A DNA stretch of 64,000 bases from Arthrobacter bambusae (GCF_022606295.1 NZ_JAHHZS010000001.1:62001-126000); one strand, 5' to 3'; shown: positions 50,667 through 58,876, numbered from the stretch's first letter. The notes: generated by a model not told the origin, from the sequence alone. Numbers and translations are program-made.

Positions 50667-51733
50667 GTACCCAAATCACCAACGAGGACCTGGAGTTGTC
50701 TGTGCTGGAAACCGACGCAGCTGAGACGCCGACTGCCGCCCAGGGAGTGGCATCGGGCCTGTCGGAGCCGCGCGCTGGGCTGATCGAAGATCAGCCGCGC
50801 GGCGAAGGGGCGGGGGCGGCAGTCGGCGTCGAAACCTCTGAGCGCCTTTCCTCACTCGACACCCTCGAGTCCGAGGCCATCCACATCATCCGTGAGGTTG
50901 TTGCCGAGTTCGAGAAGCCTGCGCTGTTGTTCTCCGGCGGCAAGGATTCCGTGGTGATGCTGCACCTGGCCACCAAGGCGTTCTGGCCTGGCAAGGTTCC
51001 GTTCCCGGTGCTTCACGTGGACACGGGCCACAACTTCCCCGAGGTCATCGACTTCCGTGACCGCACGGTGGAGCGCCTGGGCCTCAAGCTGGTGGTGGGT
51101 TCCGTGCAGGAGTTCATCGACCGTGGCGAACTTGCCGAGCGTGCCGACGGCACCCGCAACCCGCTGCAGACCGTGCCGCTGTTGGATGCCATCCAGCGCA
51201 ACAAGTTCGACGCCGTCTTCGGCGGCGGCCGCCGCGACGAGGACAAGGCCCGCGCCAAGGAACGCATCCTGAGCCTGCGCGACGAATTCGGCCAGTGGGA
51301 TCCCCGCAACCAGCGCCCGGAACTGTGGAACCTGTACAACGGCCGCCACACCGTGGGCCAGCACGTCCGCGCGTTCCCCATCAGCAACTGGACCGAACTG
51401 GACGTCTGGCGCTACATCGAACGCGAAGGCATTGAACTGCCCGGCCTGTACTACGCCCACGAACGCGAAGTCTACGAACGCGACGGCATGTGGCGCGCAG
51501 TCGGCGAGGTTTCCATGCCGCTTCCGCACGAGGAAGTCGTGACCAAGCTCGTCCGCTACCGCACTGTGGGCGACATGTCCTGCACCGGCGCTGTCGTTTC
51601 CGACGCCCGCACGGTTGCCGACGTCGTTGTTGAAGTTGCCGCATCCACACTCACCGAACGTGGCGCCACCCGTGCAGATGACCGCATCTCCGAGGCAGCC
51701 ATGGAAGACCGCAAGAAGGACGGCTACTTCTAA
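50663..51733 (+). CDS. cysD: Sulfate adenylyltransferase, small subunit
   Basis: 356 residues from the ATG overlapping the cysH stop. The core begins near residue 55 (LSSLDTLESEAIHIIREVVAEF) with the PP-loop LLFSGGKDSVVMLHLA and GGGRRDEDKARAKER, GRHTVGQHVRAFPISNWTELDVWRYI. Compared with usual CysD proteins, the first 50 residues are an extra, low-complexity extension. Part of it (EPRAGLIEDQPRGE) is encoded by a 35-bp hairpin sequence (50768-50802). With CysN it makes APS from sulfate and ATP. Its stop overlaps the cysN ATG. Confidence 0.94.
   Translation: MSTQITNEDLELSVLETDAAETPTAAQGVASGLSEPRAGLIEDQPRGEGAGAAVGVETSERLSSLDTLESEAIHIIREVVAEFEKPALLFSGGKDSVVMLHLATKAFWPGKVPFPVLHVDTGHNFPEVIDFRDRTVERLGLKLVVGSVQEFIDRGELAERADGTRNPLQTVPLLDAIQRNKFDAVFGGGRRDEDKARAKERILSLRDEFGQWDPRNQRPELWNLYNGRHTVGQHVRAFPISNWTELDVWRYIEREGIELPGLYYAHEREVYERDGMWRAVGEVSMPLPHEEVVTKLVRYRTVGDMSCTGAVVSDARTVADVVVEVAASTLTERGATRADDRISEAAMEDRKKDGYF
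50768..50802. repeat. 35-bp hairpin-forming sequence inside cysD
   Basis: CCGCGCG (50768-50774), a CTGG bulge, GCTGATC (50779-50785), GAA loop, GATCAGC, CGCGCGG. Fourteen base pairs form around the bulge. It lies in the variable N-terminal extension of CysD and keeps the frame. It shares no sequence with the 66-bp family. Confidence 0.8.
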
Positions 51734-53145
51734 TGAGCACTGAAACCGCACTCCTGGAGACCGGCCTGCGCAAATCGACGCTGTTCCGCTTCGCCACGGC
51801 TGGATCCGTCGACGACGGCAAGTCCACCCTCGTGGGCCGCTTGCTGCACGATTCCAAGGCGATCCTCGCGGACCAGCTCGACGCCGTCGCCCGCACCTCG
51901 GCGGACCGTGGCTTCGGCGGAGCCGGCGCCACCGGCAGCCAGGCGATCGACCTTGCCCTCCTGACCGACGGCCTTCGCGCCGAGCGGGAACAGGGCATCA
52001 CCATCGATGTCGCCTACCGCTACTTCGCCACCGACCGCCGCAGCTTCATCCTCGCGGACTGCCCCGGCCACGTGCAGTACACCAAGAACACGGTGACGGG
52101 CGCGTCCACTGCGGACGCCGTCGTCGTCCTCATTGACGCCCGCAAGGGAGTCCTGGAGCAGACCCGCCGCCACCTGTCCGTGTTGCAGTTGCTCCGCGTG
52201 GCGCATGTGATCGTTGCTGTGAACAAGATCGATCTCGTGGGCTTCAGCGAGTCGGTCTTCCGCGAGATCGAGGCCGACGTGCAGAAAGTCGCCCGCGAGC
52301 TTGGCTTGGGCAGCGATGGTGTTGCCGACGTCGCGGTCATCCCGGTGTCGGCGCTCGACGGCGACAACGTCGTGGACCGCTCGGAACGCACCCCGTGGTA
52401 CAGCGGCCCGGCGCTGCTCGAGGTCCTGGAAACCCTTCCGGCCGCGGACGAGCTCGAAAGCCACCTGGAGAGTTTCCGCTTCCCGGTCCAGCTGGTCATC
52501 CGGCCGCAAGGCGCGCTGGCTCCCGACGCCGTCGCCGCAGGGCTCGACGTCGGGGCGTACCGCGACTACCGCGCCTACGCGGGCCAGATCACGGAAGGAA
52601 CTGTGAAGCTCGGGGACAAAGTCACCGTCCTGAGCCCGGGCCACGAACCCCGGATCACCACCGTGACGGGGATCGACTTCGCGGGCAGCGAGTTGACCGA
52701 GGCTACCGCTCCGCAATCCGTGGCGATCCGCCTGGCCGACGAAATCGACATCGCCCGCGGTGACACCATTGCCGCCGCAGGGACGGTGCGTGAGAGCTCG
52801 GCCGATCTGTACGCCGCCCTGTGCTGGCTTTCGCCGAAGCCGTTGCGAGAAGGTGCCAAGGTGCTCGTGAAGCATGGGACCCGGACCGTCCAGGCGCTCG
52901 TCCGCAATGTCACGGGCAAGCTGGACCTGGCCACGTTCAACGTCGAGGCGGCCTCCAGCCTTGAGCTGAACGACATCGGCAACGCCCAGCTTCGACTGGC
53001 CGCGCCGTTGCCGTTGGAGAACTACCTGCACCACCGCCGCACGGGCGCTTTCCTGGTGATCGACCCCGTGGACGGCAACACGCTGGCCGCCGGCTTGGTG
53101 AAGGACCACCCGGGCGACCACGAGGACGAACGTTACGTCATCTGA
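51733..53145 (+). CDS. cysN: Sulfate adenylyltransferase, large GTPase subunit
   Basis: 470 residues of the EF-Tu-like GTPase type: G1 GSVDDGKST, switch II DCPGHVQYTKN, G4 VNKIDLV, and two beta-barrel domains with LVIRPQG and YAGQITEGTVKLGDKVTVLSPG. It has no C-terminal CysC kinase domain, consistent with an APS-reducing pathway. GTP hydrolysis drives CysD. A rho-independent terminator follows 16 nt after the stop and ends the sir-cysHDN operon. Confidence 0.95.
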   Translation: MSTETALLETGLRKSTLFRFATAGSVDDGKSTLVGRLLHDSKAILADQLDAVARTSADRGFGGAGATGSQAIDLALLTDGLRAEREQGITIDVAYRYFATDRRSFILADCPGHVQYTKNTVTGASTADAVVVLIDARKGVLEQTRRHLSVLQLLRVAHVIVAVNKIDLVGFSESVFREIEADVQKVARELGLGSDGVADVAVIPVSALDGDNVVDRSERTPWYSGPALLEVLETLPAADELESHLESFRFPVQLVIRPQGALAPDAVAAGLDVGAYRDYRAYAGQITEGTVKLGDKVTVLSPGHEPRITTVTGIDFAGSELTEATAPQSVAIRLADEIDIARGDTIAAAGTVRESSADLYAALCWLSPKPLREGAKVLVKHGTRTVQALVRNVTGKLDLATFNVEAASSLELNDIGNAQLRLAAPLPLENYLHHRRTGAFLVIDPVDGNTLAAGLVKDHPGDHEDERYVI

Positions 53146-53161
53146 CGCTTCCGGTGACTGG

Positions 53162-53226
53162 AACCGCAGCTTGTTTCCCGAACCCCGCCTTCAAGGTCCG
53201 GGATGGGAAACAAGCTGCGGTTTTTT
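53162..53226 (+). terminator. Rho-independent terminator after cysN
   Basis: AACCGCAGCTTGTTTCCC pairs with GGGAAACAAGCTGCGGTT over 18 bp and is followed by a T-run (53221-53226). It separates the cysN transcript from the importer promoter at 53246. Confidence 0.93.
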
Positions 53227-53245
53227 GCGTCGGGGCCAGCTCAAT

Positions 53246-53318
53246 TGTGACGCCGCATGAACGTGCGTGACCCCGGGTTTCCGGGTCATTGAACGGCAAA
53301 TATGACAGTCCCTATGGT
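53246..53318 (+). promoter_or_regulatory. Importer promoter with two tandem sulfur-regulon boxes
   Basis: Distal box TGTGACGCCGCATGAAC (53246-53262, degenerate second half) and proximal box CGTGACCCCGGGTTTCC (53266-53282), 20 bp apart. TTGAAC (-35, 53289-53294), 18 nt, TATGGT (-10, 53313-53318), 6 nt, ATG at 53325. Proximal box to ATG is 59 bp, as at sir and cysG. Confidence 0.8.
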
Positions 53319-53324
53319 GAATCC

Positions 53325-53381
53325 ATGACCTCATCGGATTGGTCCTTGGCTGCCCTTTCGGGGCGATGTCGCAGGGCCTGA
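53325..53381 (+). CDS. Putative leaderless upstream ORF (18 codons) before the importer
   Basis: MTSSDWSLAALSGRCRRA starts at the ATG placed exactly where sir and cysG begin relative to their promoter boxes. Its end overlaps a hairpin, GCAGGGC (53371-53377) with GCCCTGC (53387-53393), whose loop contains the stop codon TGA. The single Cys codon (TGT) is just before the stem. Cysteine-dependent attenuation through leaderless upstream ORFs is known from mycobacteria. A similar role here is a hypothesis. Confidence 0.5.
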   Translation: MTSSDWSLAALSGRCRRA

Positions 53382-53424
53382 TAAACGCCCTGCCCCTTCC
53401 GCAACGCATCCCAAGGATTCCCCC

Positions 53425-54579
53425 ATGTCAAACACCCCAGAACCCACGCCGCCCGCCTCGAACCCGGGAACCACCCGCATCGTCGCCGGCGAAACCAACA
53501 AGCCCAAGCGCCGCCGCGCGCTCGAGATCGGCATCGCCGTCGGACTCGTCCTGCTGATCGGTGCCGGCGCCGCCGTCGCATCGGTGGTGGCCAAGAACAA
53601 CGAAACCCAGGCAGCCGCGGCAACGACGCCCGCCGCCGAACTTCGGCTCGGCTACTTCGGCAACGTCACCCACGCTCCCGCGCTGGTGGGCGTCAGCAAG
53701 GGGATCATCGCCAGCAAGCTCGGCAGCACCAAGCTCACTACCCAGATCTTCAACGCCGGACCCGCCGCGATCGAGGCCCTGAACGCCGGAGCGATCGACG
53801 CCGCCTACCTCGGGCCCAACCCGGCCATCAACTCCTTCGTCCAGAGCAAGGGCGCCTCCATCAGCATCATCGCGGGTGCTGCCTCCGGGGGTGCGCAGCT
53901 CGTGGTGAAGCCCGGCATCAACAGCGCCGCGGACCTCAAGGGCAAGACCCTCGCATCCCCACAACTCGGCGGCACCCAGGACGTGGCACTGCGCGCCTGG
54001 CTCGGCAAGCAAGGTCTGAAGAGCAACCCGAACGGCGGGGGCGACGTCGCCATCAACCCCACCGACAACGCCCAGACCCTCAAGCTCTTCCAGGACGGAA
54101 AGCTCGACGGCGCGTGGTTGCCAGAGCCCTGGGCCTCACGTCTGGTGCTCCAAGCCGGCGGGAAGGTCCTCGTGGACGAGAAGGACCTCTGGGACAAGGG
54201 TGCGTTCCCCACCACCATCCTGATCGTGAGCAAGAAGTTCGCCGCCGAGCACCCGCAGACGGTAAAGGCCCTGCTCCAAGGCCACGAAGCCTCCGTCAAC
54301 TGGCTCAACACCGCCTCGGCGGCCGACAAGGCCACCGCGATCAACGCCGCCCTGAAGGCGACCGCCGGAAGTACGCTGCCGGCCGACGTCATCGACCGCT
54401 CCCTGAAGAACATCACCTTCACCGTGGACCCGCTCGCCGGAACCTACAAGAAACTCCTCCAGGACGGGGTCGACGCCGGCATCACCAAACCGGCCGACAT
54501 CAACGGCATCTTCGACCTCCGCGCCCTCAACAACGTGACCGGGCAGAAGACCTCGGCTGCAGGACTGGGCCAAGACTGA
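53425..54579 (+). CDS. Aliphatic-sulfonate-type ABC transporter, substrate-binding protein
   Basis: 384 residues. A cytoplasmic basic N-terminus is followed by a single hydrophobic segment (ALEIGIAVGLVLLIGAGAAVASVV, about 32-55) with no lipobox Cys, so it is anchored by an uncleaved segment or cleaved by Sec. The mature domain has the SsuA/NrtA pattern: LRLGYFGNVTHAPALVGVSKGII, FNAGPAAIEALNAGAIDAAYLGPNPAI, KTLASPQLGGTQDVALRAWL, DGAWLPEPWASRLV. AAGGA lies 7 nt upstream. Genes for ATPase and permease follow. A sulfonate or sulfate-ester ligand is inferred from family and from the sulfur promoter. Confidence 0.9.
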   Translation: MSNTPEPTPPASNPGTTRIVAGETNKPKRRRALEIGIAVGLVLLIGAGAAVASVVAKNNETQAAAATTPAAELRLGYFGNVTHAPALVGVSKGIIASKLGSTKLTTQIFNAGPAAIEALNAGAIDAAYLGPNPAINSFVQSKGASISIIAGAASGGAQLVVKPGINSAADLKGKTLASPQLGGTQDVALRAWLGKQGLKSNPNGGGDVAINPTDNAQTLKLFQDGKLDGAWLPEPWASRLVLQAGGKVLVDEKDLWDKGAFPTTILIVSKKFAAEHPQTVKALLQGHEASVNWLNTASAADKATAINAALKATAGSTLPADVIDRSLKNITFTVDPLAGTYKKLLQDGVDAGITKPADINGIFDLRALNNVTGQKTSAAGLGQD

Positions 54580-54589
54580 ACTGCCAAGA

Positions 54590-54655
54590 CCCAACTGACT
54601 CGCAGTTGTTGTCGTTTTGAGGCCTCATAACGACAACAACTGCCAGTCAGTTGGG
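54590..54655. repeat. 66-bp palindromic element, copy E, within the importer operon
   Basis: CCCAACTGACTCGCAG, TTGTTGTCGTTTTGAGG, CCTCATAACGACAACAA, CTGCCAGTCAGTTGGG. It begins 11 nt after the binding-protein stop, and its last base is 33 nt before the ATPase start. It could stabilise the upstream message or reduce read-through, giving more binding protein than ATPase. Confidence 0.97.
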
Positions 54656-54688
54656 AATTCAACAACGAAACAAACGAAGGACGGGACC

Positions 54689-55426
54689 ATGCCAGTCGTA
54701 CTGGAACACCTGGGTAAACGCTTCGGCGACGGAGCCCCGGTGCTGGACGACGTCAACGCCACCATCCAGCAAGGCGAGTTCGTCGCCTTGCTCGGTGCGT
54801 CCGGCTGCGGCAAATCCACCCTGCTGAACATCCTCGCGGGGCTGGACCAGCCGACGTCGGGCGCCCTGGAGGTGCCCAGCGACGGTGCCGCCTTCATGTT
54901 CCAGGATTCAGCGCTGTTTCCATGGCTCACTGCCCGCGGCAACATCGAACTCGCGCTGAAACTCGCCGACAAGTCCGGCAGCCTGAGCAAAGCGTCGCGT
55001 GCCGCCCGTGCGGGCGAGCTGTTGGACCTCGTCCATTTGGGTGGCGCGGGGGACAAGCGCCCGCACGAGCTCTCCGGCGGCATGCGCCAACGCGTCGCCC
55101 TGGCCCGCGCGTTGGCGCAGGACCGGCAACTGTTGCTCATGGACGAACCGTTCGCTGCCCTCGACGCCATCACCCGCGACCTTCTGCACGACGAGCTTGA
55201 GCGGATCTGGAAGGAAACCGGCCGCACCATCGTGTTCGTGACGCACAACGTGCGCGAAGCCGTCAGGCTCGGCCAGCGTGTCCTGCTGCTGTCCTCCCGT
55301 CCGGGACGGGTCGTGGCCGAGTGGAACGTCACCGAGGAACACCGGACCGACGCCGGCCGGGCCGGGGAGCTGACCGGAACCATTACCCGCCGCCTGCGCG
55401 AGGAGATCCGCCGCCATGCCAATTGA
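54689..55426 (+). CDS. Aliphatic-sulfonate-type ABC transporter, ATP-binding protein
   Basis: 245 residues from ATG 54689. Walker A LGASGCGKST, Q-loop FMFQDSALFPWLTARGN, signature ELSGGMRQRVALARAL, Walker B LLLMDEPFAALDAI and switch FVTHNVREA match the SsuB/TauB/NrtD type. It overlaps the permease ATG by 11 nt. An open frame extends upstream into the palindrome but this ATG fits the family. Confidence 0.93.
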   Translation: MPVVLEHLGKRFGDGAPVLDDVNATIQQGEFVALLGASGCGKSTLLNILAGLDQPTSGALEVPSDGAAFMFQDSALFPWLTARGNIELALKLADKSGSLSKASRAARAGELLDLVHLGGAGDKRPHELSGGMRQRVALARALAQDRQLLLMDEPFAALDAITRDLLHDELERIWKETGRTIVFVTHNVREAVRLGQRVLLLSSRPGRVVAEWNVTEEHRTDAGRAGELTGTITRRLREEIRRHAN

Positions 55427-56366
55427 ACAAGAGACCCGGCTTGCCGAAGGAGAGGCCGCCGAGCAAGCTCAGCAGTCCCGCCACATCACGTCGCCGTCCC
55501 TGAAGGGAAACCCGGACGAACTCCGGGACCTTGAGGCCGGCCTGGACAAGCTGCAGTCGGATGCCCACCGCAAGGCGCGCATCGACTGGGCCCGTATTGT
55601 CCTCCCGATTGCGGCGCTCTTGGTCCTGATCCTCGCGTGGCAGTTCTATGTCTCCCTTGGTTTCAAGCGCCGCGACCAGGTTCCCGGACCGCTCGACGTC
55701 CTGGGCCAGTTCGGTTCTTTGTGGGCCGAAGGCAAAGCCCAGGAAGCCATCTGGACCTCACTTCAGCGCGGCGTGATCGGATTCCTCATCAGCGTCGCCG
55801 TGGCTACTCCGGTGGGCCTGCTCCTGGCACAGGTGCAGCCGCTGCGCCGTGCCTTCGGACCGCTCATTTCCGGGCTCCAGGTGCTGCCGTCGGTGGCCTG
55901 GGTTCCGGCGGCGATCATCTGGTTCGGGCTCTCGGACGGCACGGTGTACTTTGTCGTCCTCATGGGTGCCATCCCGTCCATCATCAACGGGCTGATTTCC
56001 GGCGTCGACCAGATCCCGCCGCAATACCGGAGCGTCGGGAAGGTCCTTGGGGCCTCGCGACTGCAGATGGCGTTACAGATCGTCCTGCCCGCGGCCCTCC
56101 CCGGCTATCTGGGTGGACTCAAGCAGGGCTGGGCTTTCTCCTGGCGCTCGCTCATGGCCGCCGAAATCATCGCGGTGGGCGGCACCATCGGCTTCGGACT
56201 CGGTTCGCTCCTGGACCAGGGCCGCACCCTGTCGGACATGGCCACGGTCATGTCCGCCATCCTGGCGATACTCTTTGTGGGCATCCTGATCGAGCTCGTT
56301 GTCTTCGCCCCGATTGAGCGCCGCCTCCTGCTCCGCCGCGGCCTGCTCGCGGGCAGCACGCGCTAA
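55416..56366 (+). CDS. Aliphatic-sulfonate-type ABC transporter, permease
   Basis: 316 residues with an N-terminal cytoplasmic stretch of about 60 residues, longer than most SsuC proteins, then about six membrane segments. The EAA-like loop is YRSVGKVLGASRLQMALQIVLPAALPG (about residue 205). It overlaps the ATPase gene by 11 nt. An LLM flavoprotein gene follows after 35 nt. Confidence 0.9.
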   Translation: MPIEQETRLAEGEAAEQAQQSRHITSPSLKGNPDELRDLEAGLDKLQSDAHRKARIDWARIVLPIAALLVLILAWQFYVSLGFKRRDQVPGPLDVLGQFGSLWAEGKAQEAIWTSLQRGVIGFLISVAVATPVGLLLAQVQPLRRAFGPLISGLQVLPSVAWVPAAIIWFGLSDGTVYFVVLMGAIPSIINGLISGVDQIPPQYRSVGKVLGASRLQMALQIVLPAALPGYLGGLKQGWAFSWRSLMAAEIIAVGGTIGFGLGSLLDQGRTLSDMATVMSAILAILFVGILIELVVFAPIERRLLLRRGLLAGSTR

Positions 56367-56401
56367 GGAATTCCCCGGCCCACACCGTGGTTGATGCGGG
56401 C

Positions 56402-57442
56402 ATGAAACGAATCGGTTTTCTTTCCTTCGGCCACTGGGGACCCGTCCAAGGATCGCGCACTCCGTCGGCCGGCGACGCCTTGCTCCAAGGGATCGACCTT
56501 GCGGTGGCGGCTGAGGAACTCGGCGTCAACGGAGCCTTCTTCCGCGTGCACCACTTTGCGCGCCAGCAGGCCTCGCCATTCCCCTTGTTGGCGGCCATCG
56601 CTGCCCGGACCAGCCGGATCGAGATGGGCACTGGCGTGATCGACATGCGCTACGAAAACCCGCTCTATATGGCCGAAGAAGCAGCGGCCACGGACCTCAT
56701 CAGCCAAGGCAGGCTCCAATTGGGCATCAGCCGTGGTTCACCCGAGCCGGCCCTGCACGGCGCCCGGTACTTTGGCTACGCGCCCGCCGAGGGTGAGGAC
56801 GACTCCGCGATGGCCCGCCGCCACACCGCCGTTTTCCGGCACGCTATCGCAGGCCACGGAGTAGCCGAAGCTGATCCCTCCTTCATGGGCGGCGGCCGTG
56901 GCCTCCTGCCGATCCAGCCGACGTCGCCCGGGCTGCCGCGACGGATCTGGTGGGGCGCCGGCACCCGCAAAACCGCCGTCTGGGCCGCGGAACAAGGGAT
57001 GAACCTCATGAGCTCCACCCTGCTCACCGAGGACACCGGAGTTCCCTTCGACCAGCTCCAGGCCGAACAGATCAGCATGTTCCGGGAGGCATGGACAACG
57101 GCCGGACACGGTTTCGAGCCCCGTGTTTCGGTCAGCCGCAGCATCATTCCCGTGGTGGATGCCGAGGACGAACACTATTTCGGGCTCCGCGCGCAGGTGG
57201 ATAACCGCGACCAAGTGGGCATGCTCGACGGTGCCCTGTCGCGGTTCGGCAAGAGTTACGTCGGCCCGCCCGATGCCTTGGCCGAGGAACTCGCGCAGGA
57301 CGCCGCGGTCCAGGCAGCGGACACCGTACTCGTTACCGTGCCCAACCAACTCGGTGTGGAGTACAACATCAAGCTGCTGGGCAACATCGCCAAATACGTG
57401 GCTCCGGCGATCGGATGGGAGGCGCCCGGCGCTCAGGCGTAA
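56402..57442 (+). CDS. LLM-class flavin-dependent oxidoreductase
   Basis: 346 residues from ATG 56402 (a GTG 15 nt upstream is also in frame). It has the luciferase-like monooxygenase TIM barrel: AVAAEELGVNGAFFRVHHFARQQASPFPLLAAIAARTSRIEMGTGVIDMRYENPLYMAEEAAATDLIS and LQLGISRGSPEP. Its position directly after the sulfonate-type importer suggests an SsuD-like desulfonating role with FMNH2, but many LLM proteins have other substrates. No SsuE-type flavin reductase is beside it. Confidence 0.85.
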   Translation: MKRIGFLSFGHWGPVQGSRTPSAGDALLQGIDLAVAAEELGVNGAFFRVHHFARQQASPFPLLAAIAARTSRIEMGTGVIDMRYENPLYMAEEAAATDLISQGRLQLGISRGSPEPALHGARYFGYAPAEGEDDSAMARRHTAVFRHAIAGHGVAEADPSFMGGGRGLLPIQPTSPGLPRRIWWGAGTRKTAVWAAEQGMNLMSSTLLTEDTGVPFDQLQAEQISMFREAWTTAGHGFEPRVSVSRSIIPVVDAEDEHYFGLRAQVDNRDQVGMLDGALSRFGKSYVGPPDALAEELAQDAAVQAADTVLVTVPNQLGVEYNIKLLGNIAKYVAPAIGWEAPGAQA

Positions 57443-57515
57443 TGTGACGCCGGGTTACCTAGCGTGAACTGGTGTTTCCGGACCTTTGAAGCATGTTACG
57501 GCCCGGCCCTACAGT
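57443..57515 (+). promoter_or_regulatory. cysG promoter with two tandem sulfur-regulon boxes
   Basis: Distal box TGTGACGCCGGGTTACC (57443-57459) and proximal box CGTGAACTGGTGTTTCC (57463-57479), 20 bp apart. TTGAAG (-35, 57486-57491), 18 nt, TACAGT (-10, 57510-57515), 6 nt, ATG at 57522. The distal box begins right after the LLM stop codon. Confidence 0.8.
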
Positions 57516-57521
57516 TTTTTC

Positions 57522-58778
57522 ATGGCAATACAGGACATCTACCCCACAGCCCTGCGGCTGCTTGGCCGCCCGGTGCTGGTGGTGGGCGGCGGACCCGTGG
57601 CTGCCCGACGCGCCAAGGGACTGCTCGACGCCGGCGCCCGGGTGACCGTGGTGGCCCCCGTTGCCTCTGACGCGCTCCGCGAACTTGCCGCCTCCGGCCT
57701 GCTCACCTGGGAGCCGCGCACCTACCTTTCCTCCGACGTCGACGGCGTGTGGTTCGTCCAGACTGCCACCGGTGTTGCCGCTGTGGACGCCCAAGTAGCC
57801 GCCGACGCCGAAGCGCAGCGCATCTGGTGCGTCAACGCCTCGGACCACGAATCGTCGGCAGCCTGGACGCCCGCCGTGGCCGTCGTCGACGACGTCAAGA
57901 TCGCCATCAATGCCGGGGGAGACCCGCGCCGCGCCATGGCCTTGCGCGACGCAGTTGCCACCGCGCTTGAGACGGGAGACTTGCCGCTCCGCCGTCGTCG
58001 TGCGTCCACCGGAAGCGTCGCGCTCGTAGGCGGAGGGCCCGGCGACTCCGGACTCATCACCGTCCGCGGCCGCCGTCTGCTGGGCCAGGCCGACGTCGTC
58101 GTTGCGGACCGCCTCGGACCGCGTGACTTGCTGCAGGAGCTCGCTCCGGACGTCCGCGTGATCGAGGTCGGCAAGACACCCGGCCACCACCCCGTGCCGC
58201 AACTCGAGATCAACCGGATCCTTGTGGAGGAAGCCCTGGCCGGCCACCGGGTGGTGCGGCTCAAGGGCGGCGACCCCTACGTCCTGGGCCGCGGCGGCGA
58301 GGAAGCCGAATTTTGCCGGCAGAACGGCGTCGAGGTTGAAGTGGTTCCGGGCGTGACCTCGGCGATCTCAGTGCCGGCCGCAGCGGGTATTCCCGTGACG
58401 CACCGAGGACTCGCGAAGGGCTTCAGCGTGGTGACCGGCCACGAGGAACTCTCCGAGGTCCCGGCCCGACCGGACCACACCGTGATCCTGCTCATGGGCG
58501 TCGCCAAACTCCGCGAATCCGCCGCGGCCCTCGCGGAATCCGGAATGCCCCTGGACACGCCAGTAGGTATCGTAGAGAACGGCTACATGCCCGAACAGCG
58601 CGTCACGATCGGCACTTTGGCAACCATCGCCGAGCAAGCCGAGGCCACCGGCGTCGCAAATCCCGCAGTGATTGTGATCGGCGATGTTGTGCGTGTCAGC
58701 CCGTTTGCCCCCGAACATTTCAAGACCGCTGACTACAGCACACTGACCCCCAACAAGCCCCGCGTCGTTACCCCTTAG
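57522..58778 (+). CDS. cysG: Siroheme synthase: precorrin-2 dehydrogenase plus uroporphyrinogen-III C-methyltransferase
   Basis: 418 residues from ATG 57522 (the promoter ends 6 nt before it). The N-terminal domain (about 1-150) has a Rossmann motif PVLVVGGGPVAARRAKGLLDAGARVTVVAP, the CysG/Met8-type dehydrogenase. The C-terminal SUMT domain (about 165-410) has VALVGGGPGDSGLITVRG, ADVVVADRL, RLKGGDPYVLGRGGEEAEF and VVPGVTSAISVPAAAGIPVTHRG. It makes sirohydrochlorin from uroporphyrinogen III; iron insertion can be done by the chelatase at 47362. Palindrome copy F starts 8 nt after the stop. Confidence 0.94.
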   Translation: MAIQDIYPTALRLLGRPVLVVGGGPVAARRAKGLLDAGARVTVVAPVASDALRELAASGLLTWEPRTYLSSDVDGVWFVQTATGVAAVDAQVAADAEAQRIWCVNASDHESSAAWTPAVAVVDDVKIAINAGGDPRRAMALRDAVATALETGDLPLRRRRASTGSVALVGGGPGDSGLITVRGRRLLGQADVVVADRLGPRDLLQELAPDVRVIEVGKTPGHHPVPQLEINRILVEEALAGHRVVRLKGGDPYVLGRGGEEAEFCRQNGVEVEVVPGVTSAISVPAAAGIPVTHRGLAKGFSVVTGHEELSEVPARPDHTVILLMGVAKLRESAAALAESGMPLDTPVGIVENGYMPEQRVTIGTLATIAEQAEATGVANPAVIVIGDVVRVSPFAPEHFKTADYSTLTPNKPRVVTP

Positions 58779-58785
58779 CCCCTCA

Positions 58786-58851
58786 CCCAACTAGCTCGCA
58801 TTAGGTGTCGTTATGAGCCCTCATAACGACAACAATTGCGAGCCAGTTGGG
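58786..58851. repeat. 66-bp palindromic element, copy F
   Basis: CCCAACTAGCTCGCA ... TGCGAGCCAGTTGGG with inner GTGTCGTTATGAG and CTCATAACGACAAC. It starts 8 nt after the cysG stop and ends 25 nt before the next gene's GTG. Confidence 0.95.
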
Positions 58852-58876
58852 AAGCACACTGAAAAGGAACACAGCC

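Noticed and set aside
53146..53424. SAM or other sulfur riboswitch before the importer
   Set aside because: The region is accounted for by a terminator, promoter boxes and the upstream ORF; the predicted transcript starts at 53325, leaving too short a leader.
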